From contig JAPPNA010000041.1 in NCBI GenBank assembly GCA_028873925.1, positions 1 through 45,552 on the forward strand: DNA of 45,552 nt, read 5' to 3'. Under the pieces are notes generated by a model, which was not told where the DNA came from, did no database searches, and saw only the letters and a list, made by a program, of their open reading frames with translations. Position 1 is the first letter of the stretch; every line of letters begins with the position of its first letter. This DNA is from Bacteroidota bacterium (GTDB lineage Bacteria; Bacteroidota; Rhodothermia; Rhodothermales; Bin80). This document shows positions 34,103 through 43,569 of the stretch, piece after piece. A program made the position numbers and the translations under genes.

Positions 34103-35234
34103 TGTTCAGCTCCAGTCTAAGCGGCTGTCCCTCGCGCAGGATATCATGGGTAATCGTGTCGCCCGGCCGGAAATCATAAAGGCGCGCAACATACTCATCC
34201 GTGTCGCGAATCGGCTCGTCCTCCACCGCCGTGATAACATCATACTGACTCAGCCCGGCATGCAGCGCCGGTGAATCCTCATCCAGTTCAACAACCAGGA
34301 TCCCCTGACGGGTCTCCAGCCTAAGTGCTGCGACGATCTGGTCGGTAAGGTTTACCGCTTTCAGTCCGGTATAATAGGCGCGGTCCACCCTTCCGTTAAG
34401 GCGCAGTTCTTCAATAATGCGCTGCGCCCGCGCAGCGGGAATGGCAAAGCCCAAGCCGATAGAGCCGCCGGACTGACTGACGATGACCGTATTGACTCCG
34501 ATCACTTCACCCAGAGCATTCAGCAGCGGTCCTCCGGAATTACCCTGATTGATGGACGCGTCCGTCTGAATCATATCGTAGAACAACTGTCCGTCATGAT
34601 TGCCGAGATCGCGCCTGAGACCGCTGACCACCCCCACGGTTACGGTAGGCTCTGATGCTTGGAAGAGATTGAGCGGGTTCCCGAGTGCAATAGCCCACTC
34701 ACCGACAATGGGATCCGGTTCAGACGAAAAATTCAAATGGGGCAGCGGCTCGTCGGGATCCACCTTGATCAGCGCCAGATCACTGGCCTTATCCGAACCC
34801 ACCAGCCGTGCCGGCAGGGTGCGACCGCTGGCCAGCGACACCGTAACCTTGGTGGCATTGCCCGCGACATGGTGATTGGTGACGATATACCCATCGGGCG
34901 AAATCACAAATCCGCTCCCCAGATTCTGGACCTCCTGTTCAACGCGGCGCGTGCGCTGTTCGGAAAAAAACTGGCTGAAGAACGGGTCATTGAAGAACCC
35001 GGCAAACGGATCCCGTGACTGCACCTCAATGACATTGATGCTGATCACATTTATGCTCACAACGGCTTGGGAGGCGTGCTCCACAGCCCGCGTGATGGCA
35101 TTCTGCCGGCTCTGGGAGACCGCTTCATTGACTTCGGTCCGCAATGCAGGGGTAGGGCTTGCAGGCTGCTGTTGCGCACGGCTCTGACATCCAGTCAAAG
35201 TAAACAGCAGAATTCCGGCCAACAGGCGCACCAT
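34083..35234 (-). CDS. HtrA/Deg-type periplasmic serine protease, lipoprotein
   Basis: A trypsin-like S1C protease for quality control of envelope proteins. ATG 35234 gives a compact lipoprotein signal, MVRLLAGILLFTLTGC. The longest frame starts at TTG 35276, overlapping the upstream stop as TTGA. In numbering from that TTG, the catalytic residues are His136 (TNHHV), Asp166 (SDLALIKV) and Ser247 (QGNSGGPL), followed by one PDZ domain (about 300-397, LSQYDVITAVEDEPI). Length and the single PDZ domain resemble DegS/Deg proteins rather than two-PDZ DegP. Lipidation would tether it to a membrane. It lies between the flavoprotein gene and the propeller lipoprotein gene in one compact minus-strand run. 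Confidence 0.9.
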   Translation of the reverse strand: MVRLLAGILLFTLTGCQSRAQQQPASPTPALRTEVNEAVSQSRQNAITRAVEHASQAVVSINVISINVIEVQSRDPFAGFFNDPFFSQFFSEQRTRRVEQEVQNLGSGFVISPDGYIVTNHHVAGNATKVTVSLASGRTLPARLVGSDKASDLALIKVDPDEPLPHLNFSSEPDPIVGEWAIALGNPLNLFQASEPTVTVGVVSGLRRDLGNHDGQLFYDMIQTDASINQGNSGGPLLNALGEVIGVNTVIVSQSGGSIGLGFAIPAARAQRIIEELRLNGRVDRAYYTGLKAVNLTDQIVAALRLETRQGILVVELDEDSPALHAGLSQYDVITAVEDEPIRDTDEYVARLYDFRPGDTITHDILREGQPLRLELNIGRLRN

Positions 35235-35272
35235 GGTCCCGCAATTATGTCTGCCTGCTGTTACGAAAACAA

Positions 35273-36676
35273 TCAAATGCGGTTTCGGTCACGGAGCACC
35301 CGGCGGGCGGCCCCAAGGCCCGAGGCACATACATAGCCACTCTCCATATGGGATTCTCCCGGATAGAGTCCGTCCAGTGCCGGTATTGATGGCGGGTGTG
35401 TCAATTGGTCCAGATCACGCTCAAAGTGCCAGAGATGCCCGCCCGGCACCAGGAATTCTTCGGCCAGATCGGCGGGTGTCCATAAGTGCGCTGACCCGAT
35501 CTCACCTTCCAGTTCCGGCAGGTGCGCGCGAAGCTGCGTGAGGATGCGCTGCACAAGCGTTTCCCGGGCCTGCCGGGTCCATGCTTGGGCTGGCAGCGAC
35601 GGTGTCTGCAGGGCGTGTATCCGAACCGACTGTCCGCCCGCCTCCAATGCCGTGCCGGTAACCAGGAGCACCTGCTGATGCGGTACTCGGCCGTGTTTGA
35701 CGCAGTCAAAGGCCCGTTCCATGGCGGTCATGCCTAGGGAGCACTGGATGCGCGTTGAAGAAAGCGGTGCTGTTGGGCTGTCCGTCTCAAAAGTCAGCAG
35801 GGCGCAGGTACCCCGCGTCCGAAAGGCGGGCTGCCCCGCAGTTAACGCGGGATCCAACAGAGACTCTGACAGCAGTCGGGGTGAGCAGGCCGGAATAACG
35901 TCTCGTGCGGCTGCACTTGAGTCATCCTCCAGCGCAACGGACCAGTGACGCTTTGAAGACTGCAGCCCCACGGCTCTTCGTCCGGTCCGGATAATGACCC
36001 CGGCCGCCTGGGCGCTTGCGTACAGTGCGCGGGCCAGCTCTGGCCCGGAGGGACCGAATCCTCCGCCGGCGGCCTGATGCAGCATCAACTGAAGCGCGCC
36101 AAAGGGTGTCCAGGGTCCGCCCTGGGTACGCAGCAGCAGCGGAGCCACCAGGGCCCCCTTGATGCGATCACAAGTGAAGAATTCATCCAGAAAGTCCTGG
36201 GCGCTCAGCGGAGCCGTTCGTGCGATAGATCGAAGGGCAGAGGGGCCGGAACGCAAAGCTGCGCTAAGGGAGCGCGTAATTCTGCTCAGCCGATAGGGCC
36301 GGGCATGGGCTCCGCAGATTTGGCGCAGCACGGGGACAGCATGGTCCAGAAATGCCTGGTACCGGTCATATCCTTGTGTGTCAGCCGGCGTAAAGGTTCG
36401 GCCCTCCACATCGCGAAACGTCCATCGGTCAGATGTGCTCTTCAGGGTGTCGGATGTTATCCCCAACGGCTTCAGCAGCTCAATGCGGCAGCCTCCTGCA
36501 AAGGGGCGCATTCCGTCAATACGGCGGTCTCGCCGGTATGTAAAGGCCCCGGAAAGTCCGCCGACCACCGATCGCTGCTCCAGAAGCAGGGTCCGCCGTC
36601 CGTGTTGCGCCATCAGTGCAGCCGCGGCAAGGCCGTTGCAGCCGCCTCCAATCACTATGATATCCCACAAACTCAT
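35273..36676 (-). CDS. FAD-dependent oxidoreductase, PYROXD2/phytoene desaturase-like (467 aa)
   Basis: A flavoprotein with an N-terminal dinucleotide-binding fold: DIIVIGGGCNGLAAAALMAQ (GxGxxG at about 10-15) and LLLEQRSVVGGLSGA. The overall layout follows the CrtI/PYROXD2 group. It is shorter than its neighbour, and its C-terminal FAD-contact motif is weaker (HMESGYVCASGLGAARRVL instead of CGAGTHPGGGIMGASGELAA), so cofactor binding or activity may be altered. ATG overlaps the upstream flavoprotein stop (ATGA). The substrate cannot be inferred. Carotenoid desaturation is not indicated, as there is no phytoene synthase or other carotenoid gene in the window. Confidence 0.85.
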   Translation of the reverse strand: MSLWDIIVIGGGCNGLAAAALMAQHGRRTLLLEQRSVVGGLSGAFTYRRDRRIDGMRPFAGGCRIELLKPLGITSDTLKSTSDRWTFRDVEGRTFTPADTQGYDRYQAFLDHAVPVLRQICGAHARPYRLSRITRSLSAALRSGPSALRSIARTAPLSAQDFLDEFFTCDRIKGALVAPLLLRTQGGPWTPFGALQLMLHQAAGGGFGPSGPELARALYASAQAAGVIIRTGRRAVGLQSSKRHWSVALEDDSSAAARDVIPACSPRLLSESLLDPALTAGQPAFRTRGTCALLTFETDSPTAPLSSTRIQCSLGMTAMERAFDCVKHGRVPHQQVLLVTGTALEAGGQSVRIHALQTPSLPAQAWTRQARETLVQRILTQLRAHLPELEGEIGSAHLWTPADLAEEFLVPGGHLWHFERDLDQLTHPPSIPALDGLYPGESHMESGYVCASGLGAARRVLRDRNRI

Positions 36677-38256
36677 CGGTAGGCACGCAGCCAGGTCTTA
36701 GCCGCGAGTTCTCCACTGGCCCCCATGATGCCGCCTCCCGGATGTGTCCCGGCCCCGCACATCCAGAGATTCCTGACGGGTGTGCGGTAATTCGCAAGTC
36801 CCCAGGCGGGTCGCTGAAAGAGCAGCTGTTCCAGACTGAGTTCGCCGTGAAAAATATTTCCTTGCGTAAGTCCGAAAGTGCGCTCCAGATCAAGAGGCGT
36901 AAGCACCTGCATGTGCAGAATGTGATTGCGCAGATCCGGGATGTATTCCTCCAGGGTATCCACGACCGTCTGGCCGAACGCATCGCGCTGCTTAGTCCAG
37001 TCGCTCGGGCCCGTAGCCAGTTCGTAGGGCGCATACTGAATGAAGCAGGACATGACATGGCACCCGGGAGGTGCTAAGCTCGGGTCGGTAAGCGATGGGA
37101 TCACCATGTTGATGAAGGGCCGGCGGGAATAGGTGCCGTATTTAGCCTCGTCATAGGCGTGCTCCAGATAGTGCACATCCGGTGCGATGGCAATGTCACC
37201 GCGGAGGTGGTCACCGGTGCCGGACCGGCAGGTAAAATCAGGCAGTCCGCTGAGAGCGAGGTTAACCTTACCGCTGCTGCCGCGGTATTTGTAGCGGCCC
37301 AGTGCCTGGACCGTGGCATCAGGCAGGTGTTCAGCGCCTACCAGCTTCATAAGCGTGCGGTGCGGGTCCAGGTTGGAAATCACCGTTCGGGCGGTGATTT
37401 CCTCTCCGGTGTCCAGCACGATTCCGGTGGCTCGATTATTCTCTACTGTTATGCCGGTTACGTCCGCCCGGGTGCGGACGGTTGCCCCGAAACCGCAGGC
37501 GGCCCGCGCACACGCCTGACTGACCGCCCCGGTGCCGCCTCTGGAAAACCCCCAGGAACGGAAGGCCCCATCAATCTCTCCCATGTAGTGGTGCAGTAGC
37601 ACATAGGCGGTACCCGGGGAGCGCACACCCTTGAATGTGCCGATTATGCCGCTGGCAGCCAGGGGCCCTTTAAGGATATCGGACTCAAACCAGAGGTCCA
37701 GAAAATCGGCAGCACTGAGCGTAAGCAGTTTGACCAGCAGGTCCTGTTCAATTGGATCCAGCTGCTTCCACGCCTTCCAGATACTCCACATCGTGCGGGC
37801 ATGCTGCCAGCCGACGCCCGTGGGTGCAGGGTGGTCAATGATCCGGGCCGCGATTTGCCCCATGCGCGTCATTGTACGGCTGAATTCCGGATAGACTTCC
37901 GCATCCTGCGGGCTGTACCGGGCTATTTCAAAGCGTGTCCGATCGGGATCTCCCCATCGGGCCAGTCCCTCGCCATCCTGCAGCGGCTGAAAAGCGCAGT
38001 CCATCGGAATTACCAGGTAGCCATGCTTCGCAAGCTCCAGCTCACGGACAATGCGGGGTCGGAACAGGCTGACGACATACGATGCCACTGAATAGGTGAA
38101 TCCGGGTACCACCTCTTCGGATACGGCGGCACCTCCGACTACCTCGCGCCGCTCAAGCACCAGCACCCGGTGCCCAGCGCGGGCCAGATAGGCGGCACAT
38201 ACCAGACCGTTGTGTCCGGCACCCACCACAATGGCATCATATGGAGCGGTGCTCAT
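36673..38256 (-). CDS. FAD-dependent oxidoreductase, PYROXD2/phytoene desaturase-like (527 aa)
   Basis: A 527-aa flavoprotein with a complete set of family features. These are the N-terminal Rossmann fold (DAIVVGAGHNGLVCAAYLAR, LVLERREVVGGAAVSEEVVP), a central region with SRGGTGAVSQACARAACGFG and SNLDPHRTLMKLVG, and the C-terminal FAD-binding motif MCGAGTHPGGGIMGASGELA. This matches PYROXD2-like proteins, homologous to CrtI desaturases but of largely unknown substrate. Start and stop overlap both neighbours by four bases (ATGA), so stoichiometric co-translation with the GcvT-like protein and the second flavoprotein is likely. Together the two flavoproteins and the folate-type protein suggest oxidation of a methylated or amine substrate. 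This is inference. Confidence 0.9.
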   Translation of the reverse strand: MSTAPYDAIVVGAGHNGLVCAAYLARAGHRVLVLERREVVGGAAVSEEVVPGFTYSVASYVVSLFRPRIVRELELAKHGYLVIPMDCAFQPLQDGEGLARWGDPDRTRFEIARYSPQDAEVYPEFSRTMTRMGQIAARIIDHPAPTGVGWQHARTMWSIWKAWKQLDPIEQDLLVKLLTLSAADFLDLWFESDILKGPLAASGIIGTFKGVRSPGTAYVLLHHYMGEIDGAFRSWGFSRGGTGAVSQACARAACGFGATVRTRADVTGITVENNRATGIVLDTGEEITARTVISNLDPHRTLMKLVGAEHLPDATVQALGRYKYRGSSGKVNLALSGLPDFTCRSGTGDHLRGDIAIAPDVHYLEHAYDEAKYGTYSRRPFINMVIPSLTDPSLAPPGCHVMSCFIQYAPYELATGPSDWTKQRDAFGQTVVDTLEEYIPDLRNHILHMQVLTPLDLERTFGLTQGNIFHGELSLEQLLFQRPAWGLANYRTPVRNLWMCGAGTHPGGGIMGASGELAAKTWLRAYR

Positions 38257-39446
38257 TTGAAGCGCCGGGTCTTGCGTGCGGGGTTGAAAAACCTGGGCGA
38301 TACGACATGTGCGGTAACCGTATAGCGCCGGTGCTCAACGGTGGTTTCCATCTGAACGGTGCCGTGTGCCCAGTCCGAAGCAAGGGTTGCGAGGGCAATA
38401 TTTTTCTTCAGCACCGGGGACCAGGTCCCGCTGGTGGCATACCCGATCTGGTGTTGTCGGCCCGCATCCAGGTATACGGGCACGGATGTGCGCCAGGCTT
38501 CGGATGGCAATGCTGGCGGAAGATTGTGCTGCTCATAGAGCGCCTGTGTCTCCGGCCAGTCAATATCCAGTCCGACAAACTTCCACTTGGGGACCTGGAG
38601 GCGGTGCAGCGCTGACTGGCCGACGAATGGCGTGCGCTCCAGGTTCACCATCCATCCAAGACCGAGTTCATACGGTGTGGACTTGCGGCTTCGGATCACT
38701 GCGTGGAGCGCATTGTGGTAATCCACATGCTGCAGCAGCAGGCCGGCTTCAACGCGGCATACATCCAATGCCTTCAGCCCGGCCGGTCGCATCGCAAATC
38801 GCGTACCGGCTTCTGCAATGGCATCCCACACGCCAAGGGCCGATGCTGCAGGCATCCAGATTTCGTATCCAAGGTCTCCCGTATAGCCGGTACGGGAGAT
38901 CCAGACGGAAACACCGGCGATTTCGGCCCGAGCAGCATGAAAATAGGGCAGGGCGGCCATGGGGCTGCTGCATGCGACATCCAGTACATCCCGGGAGGCG
39001 GGCCCTTGGAGTGCCAGGGCGGCCCGGGTGTGCGAAATGTCGCGGACTTCCATATTGAGTCCACGGAGCTGCCTTATAAGCCAGGCGTAGCTGGGATCAG
39101 TGCTGGTCACAAGAAATCTGTCATCTGCCTGACAGATGACCGTACCGTCTCCAATGACGAATCCTTCCTGATCGCACCAGCAGGTATAGGCCACCTGGCC
39201 CGGAGCAAATCGGGCAAAGTCCCGCACCATCACGCGCGAAAGGAACTCCCGACTTGCGGGCCCGACGATTAGATACTTGCAGAGAGGGCTGACATCAATG
39301 AGTCCGGCGGCCGTGCGGAGAGCAAAGTACTCCAGGTCGTGTTTAAGCAGATAGGACTGCGCGGCATAGTAGCCCGACCAGATTGTCCACCGCATGCTTT
39401 CACACAGCGGCAGTTGCCGCGGGAAAAACGGCGATTTTAGCATCAT
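38253..39446 (-). CDS. GcvT-like aminomethyltransferase-family protein
   Basis: A folate-binding protein of the glycine-cleavage T-protein/dimethylglycine oxidase C-terminal family, about 397 aa from ATG 39446 (39443 also possible). The open frame extends to 39737, but those extra 97 residues lack family similarity. The real start is supported by MMLKSPFFPRQLPLCESMRW and by a degenerate copy elsewhere that begins at the same codon pair. Family blocks: LRTAAGLIDVSPLCKYLIVG, GFVIGDGTVI, LALQGPASRDVLD, SRTGYTGDLGYEIW, GLKALDVCRVEAGLLLQHVD and the C-terminal barrel domain (GYATSGTWSPVLKKNIALA). No gcvH or gcvP is adjacent, so a role in glycine cleavage is doubtful. The GVIDD segment of T-proteins reads FVIGD here. 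Downstream it is coupled to two flavoprotein genes. Confidence 0.85.
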   Translation of the reverse strand: MMLKSPFFPRQLPLCESMRWTIWSGYYAAQSYLLKHDLEYFALRTAAGLIDVSPLCKYLIVGPASREFLSRVMVRDFARFAPGQVAYTCWCDQEGFVIGDGTVICQADDRFLVTSTDPSYAWLIRQLRGLNMEVRDISHTRAALALQGPASRDVLDVACSSPMAALPYFHAARAEIAGVSVWISRTGYTGDLGYEIWMPAASALGVWDAIAEAGTRFAMRPAGLKALDVCRVEAGLLLQHVDYHNALHAVIRSRKSTPYELGLGWMVNLERTPFVGQSALHRLQVPKWKFVGLDIDWPETQALYEQHNLPPALPSEAWRTSVPVYLDAGRQHQIGYATSGTWSPVLKKNIALATLASDWAHGTVQMETTVEHRRYTVTAHVVSPRFFNPARKTRRFK

Positions 39447-40090
39447 GGCTCGGACATGGATGTCCCAATCTAATACTTCGCTCGATGGACTGTGCGCATC
39501 CGATACGCGGGTGGTGCCTATGCGCTGGCGTGGTAGTGACAGCGACGTGGTCCGCGCCCCGTATGAATTAACATAGTCGGACAACACCCAGATTGCAGCC
39601 GGGAGAAGGGCGATGCCTGAGGTCCTGGTTTGGGCTGCTGCGGAAGTGCTGACTTTTTGGAACGCGAAATCACCTCGCGCAGGATGAATTCGGCACCGTC
39701 GGCGAGGCCGGGCGGCTGGGCCGGTTTGAGCAGGCAAAGAGCCACTACCGCCATTGCGGCTCCCGAATGCCTACACCCGTATGCCGACTCCGGCTATATC
39801 CATTGATGCGGCGGGTACGGGATCCACTGCCTGTCAGGAGTGCCTTACATTGATCAGTGGCTCAATTCCAGCGATAGTTACGGACGTGAATCCTGCCGAA
39901 TCGGGCACTGGGTCGACCCTGCCCAGTCCAAGCGATGGATCGGAACCGTTGCAATCTGAGTTGTCAAGGAGGATCAGTCATGTGATCTGTCTCCTGAGTG
40001 CCTTGCTGATCCGCTCTCCAATGCTCCGCTTCGAGCGCTCCCAATGGGTGTCCGAGCCGTCTGACGACAAATAATTCCTCACGATACGCC
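39447..40090. other. Intergenic region between gcvT-like and broken peptidase genes
   Basis: This roughly 640-bp divergent region should hold both promoters. Its first 125 bp (39447-39570) resemble the sequence upstream of the degenerate gcvT copy at 43857-43985 (shared GTCCCAATCTA and scattered matches). Open frames here, including the extension of the gcvT frame, show no recognisable protein features. Confidence 0.45.
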
Positions 40091-40726
40091 GTGACTCTGC
40101 TGAATCAAAGATTGCTGATTCTCTTTTCGGCAATTCTTCTCCAGGTTGCTCAAGGGATGGCGCAGGAGGTTAACAGCCAACCGCAGCTGGCCACAGAGCT
40201 TATGCCCCAAATGGTGGTCGTTCAGTTCATGCCACCGGTGTCTATTGCCTCTAAGGCCACCACCGGTCTGCAGGAATTTGACAGGAAAGCATCCCAATAC
40301 AGTGTTCACCTGATCGAACGTGCGTATCCGTTTCTGGACCATGTAGCACCCACGCCCCAAACGCGGCGCAACCTGCTGGCCTTGCGGCGTACTTACTATG
40401 TGCGCTACAGCGGTGACGCTTCTCCGATGCAGGTCAGCACGGATCTGGCTGGCGTTTCGGGTGTCGCTTACGCGGAGCCGGTGCCGATACATCGCCACGA
40501 AGCCGCGGGGGCCGGATCTCGCATTGACCCCAACGATCCGCATTTCGGCGATCAGACCTACCTGCGGCATCTGCAGTTGGCCGCAGCCTGGGATATCGTT
40601 AAGAGTGAATCAGGCTCGCCTCGTGTGGTGATCGCGATCGTGGATGGCGGTGCGTCGTGGCATCACGAGGATTTGCAGCTCAATATCTGGATCAATTCCA
40701 ACGAGGTAGCCGGGAAACGGCCGTGA
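40091..40726 (+). pseudogene. S8 peptidase of a broken peptidase-LRR gene: N-terminal part (before frameshift)
   Basis: This piece encodes 211 aa: a signal peptide (LLILFSAILLQVAQGMAQ), a propeptide-like region similar to that of the intact peptidase at 22014 (RAYPFLD, RRTYYVRYS, GVAYAEPVPI), and the catalytic Asp region (Asp185, VIAIVDGGASWHHEDL). The frame breaks in the run AAA at 40715-40717. Removing one A restores NEVAGNGRDDDHNGFVDDIHG, which continues into the next frame and matches NGIDDDNNGFVDDIHG of the paralog. As written, translation ends at TGA 40724-40726. Confidence 0.85.
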
Positions 40727-41924
40727 CGACGACCATAACGGCTTTGTGGATGACATCCACGGGGTTAATTTCAGCAGTGGCGCGGATCAGGACAACGATC
40801 CTATGGGCCTGCCGCAGACCCCCATTAATGCGGAGCACGGCACGGCAGTGGCCGGGATAGCCGGGGCCGCGACCGACAATCAGGTCGGCATTGCCGGAGC
40901 CGCCTGGAATGCCCACCTTATGCATGTCAACGCGAGCTGTGCAGGCGAGGAAAAAGATGGCCATTTGTGCTTTGCCTACGAGGGGATCCTTTATGCTGCC
41001 GCCAACGGGGCAGACATAATCAATACCAGCTGGAGCAGCTACTTTGCCGGCGGTGCAGGTCTGAAGCACCTGGATCAAACGCTGGAGCTGGCCACGGATA
41101 TGGGGGCATTGGTGGTGGTATCGGCGGGCAATGCGGCCGCCAACGATGAATTCTACCGGGTGTACCCCGCCCGGCACTCGCGCGTGTTGTCGGTGGGCGC
41201 AACCGAAAAAGACGGTCGGAGACTGGCCTGGTTTTCGAACTACGGGAAGCTGATCAATGTGTATGCCCCGGGAGTGGATCTGGTGGCCACCGGGCTTAAC
41301 GACGGGTACAAGACCCAACGCGGTACCTCGTTTGCCGCGCCCTTGGTTGCGGGCGTGGCAGCTCTGGTGAAAACGCGATTTCCAAACCTATCTCCGGATG
41401 CGTTGCGCGAGCACATCCGGCTGACCAGCGAAAATATGGATGAGGATAATCCGCTGTTGGCAGGACAGTTGGGGCGCGGTTTAGTTAATGCGCTCGCAGC
41501 GGGTCAGGCACCTGAGCTGCCGGCTGTCCGGGTACGACGCTGGTCTTGGTCGGATGACGATGGCAACAGGCGGATGGATCCCGGGAATGTGGTCAAGATC
41601 TCTGCGACGCTGATCAACTATCTTGCGAACAGCCGGCAGCTGAGCGCCAAGATCCTGGACGTATCGGACAGCAGTATAGTGGAAATGATGCAGTCCGAAG
41701 TGATGGTGGGCCAACTGATCAGCGGCGATTCGGCCAATGTTGCCTTCACATTCAGGGTGGCGGACGATGCCCCGGAATACTTCCGGGTGCGATTTGTCCT
41801 GCAGATAGAGGATGGGGCGTTCGTGGATGAGCCGGAGATGTTCCTGCTGGGATTGCAACGACCGTTTGAGCGTGACTTTGAGGCTTTGAGAGCCCTGTAC
41901 CGGGCGCTGGACGGGGACAATTAG
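40718..41924 (+). pseudogene. S8 peptidase of a broken peptidase-LRR gene: middle part (His and Ser catalytic region)
   Basis: In the +1 frame after the break the protein continues VDDIHGVNFSSG, then the catalytic His (NAEHGTAVAGIAG), the oxyanion region (VVVSAGNAA) and the catalytic Ser (RGTSFAAPLVAGVAALV). A beta-rich region homologous to the middle of the intact paralog follows. It ends LYRALDGDN then TAG (41922-41924). The same frame continues without another stop into the LRR part, and DGDN-W-xxxTNW is the standard LRR N-cap, so TAG most likely replaces a TGG tryptophan codon. The first ATG in this frame is 40746, but a product starting there would lack the signal peptide and catalytic Asp. 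Confidence 0.85.
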
Positions 41925-43427
41925 CGTTGCACCAACTGGGATTTTTCATCCCTTCCTCCAGAAGAGCAGCTGCAGAACTGGTGCGGACTGCGGCGAATTG
42001 CCGAATTCGGATACGGATATAGAATCGGGGAGGGTGTTACAGGCTTGGATCTGTATGACAACTTGCTCCACGGCAGGCTGCCCCCGGAAATTGGCAGTCT
42101 CGCCAACCTGGAGCTGATGGATATGGCCGTCAACTCTCTTGAAGGCCCAATCCCACCCGAACTCGGGCAGCTCGCGCGTCTTGAATCCGTCCATTTATTG
42201 GGGAACTCACTATCGGGCCCGATACCGCCCGAGATCACCCGACTCGTCAGCTTGCGAAGTATTGATTTGGCGGGCAATGAACTTGAGGGTCCGATCCCAT
42301 CCGGGATTGGCAATCTAAAGCGTCTCGAAAATCTGTGGTTGTACTCCAACAACATCTCGGGTCCACTTCCGCGCGAAATCGGAAACCTTGCGGCCTTGGA
42401 GCACCTTTCCGTGAGCGATAATCCGAGGATGGCCGGAAGGCTGCCCAGAAGTCTCATGCAACTGCACAAGCTCAGGCTGCTACGGATTGAAGGTACCGGT
42501 CTCTGCGCGCCGCCGGACAGAGAATTCCGGCAGTGGGTGTCAGATCTTCCGTCTTTTGAAGGCAGCTATTGTTCAACCAGCTTTACCGAAGGACTCAATA
42601 ATCAGATCTTCACGGTAGATCAGCCCATAGACACCCTGGTTCTTCCTGAATCATTTTTGGGCAGCAGTTTGACCTACTTCCTCAGTCCTGCACTCCCGGC
42701 GGGACTCTTATTTGACCCCGACTCGCGCATCCTCAGCGGAATACCGGTCAGGGCCGGCCCCACCGCCCCTTATACGTATACGGCGAGCGAGCCCGGCGGC
42801 AACAGTGAGCAGCTGATATTCACGATTGAGGTTGTGCCTGCTGTTGAATTTGAGCACGACATTGACATTGCTGACTTGTGCCTTCGGCTTGGCCAACCCA
42901 TGAATTCAGTTTCACTGCTCCGGGCATCAGGAGGCAAACGGCCCATTACCTATTTCTTGAATCCAGAACTGCCGGCCGGGTTGGTATTTGACTCAACCCT
43001 GTTCACGCTGTCCGGGATACCAACTGCGGCGACCGAAGGTCCGCAGCCCTTTTGGTACCATGCCATCGGTGCGAACGGCTCCAGAGACAGCTTGCGATTC
43101 ATCATCAATGTACCTAGATCGGCCTCTGCCCAGGATGGTACTGTTCCAGAGTCGTTCAAAATGCACGGTAACTATCCCAACCCATTCACCGAATCAACAC
43201 GCCTGGTGTTTGACCTGCCTTGGCCGGCTGTTGTGCGCGTTGAGGTAATGGACTTGGCCGGGAGGCGTGTAATAACGCTGCCTCCGCGGGAAATCGATGC
43301 CGGATGGGCGCGCGACATTAAAATAAGCGGCCCAGCACTACCATCCGGCGTGTATCTGTACCGATTGAAGGCCACATCGCCCGAACACAGCACGACAGAT
43401 GTAGGCCGGTTCGTGCGAATACGATAG
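41925..43427 (+). pseudogene. LRR / Ig-like / T9SS C-terminal part of the broken peptidase gene
   Basis: In frame after the amber codon comes an LRR N-cap (RCTNWDFSSLPPEEQLQNWC), then about five plant-type leucine-rich repeats of 24 residues (GPIPPELGQLARLESVHLLG, GPIPSGIGNLKRLENLWLYS). Two putative Ig (He_PIG-like) domains follow (LPAGLLFDPDSRILSGIPV; LPAGLVFDSTLFTLSGIPT), and then a T9SS type-A sorting domain (NYPNPFTESTRLVFDL, MDLAGRRVITL, LPSGVYLYRL). An ATG at 42045 would give a 460-aa product without a signal peptide or complete N-cap, so independent function is unlikely. If the TAG is a sequencing error, or is read through, this is the C-terminal half of a secreted peptidase of about 1110 aa. 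Confidence 0.8.
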
Positions 43428-43569
43428 TCCGCAGTCCCTCGCTCTCAGATCGGGCCGCATTTTGGCTGAGACAATGGGGGGTTGCCTCTGAGGCTCGGCA
43501 GGGTAAACGGTGTATCGCCGCTTGGACTGGGCCCTATGGTGCATCAATAGTGAGATTTTCTGGGTCAAT
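43428..43569. other. Non-coding spacer after the broken peptidase gene
   Basis: No gene or clear terminator was recognised. The sequence passes into transposase and gcvT remnants. Confidence 0.4.

Noticed and set aside
35273-38256. Carotenoid biosynthesis operon
   Set aside because: The two flavoproteins resemble phytoene desaturases only at the family level. No phytoene synthase, cyclase or ketolase is nearby, and the closest match by motif is the PYROXD2 group.
38253-39446. Glycine cleavage system locus
   Set aside because: No gcvH or gcvP genes are adjacent, and the active-site region differs from the usual GVIDD. The neighbours are flavoproteins.
39447-39737. 97-residue N-terminal extension of the gcvT-like gene
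   Set aside because: It has no family similarity and is rich in Arg/Ser/Thr without a pattern. The conserved protein and its degenerate copy both begin at the double-ATG pair equivalent to 39446/39443.
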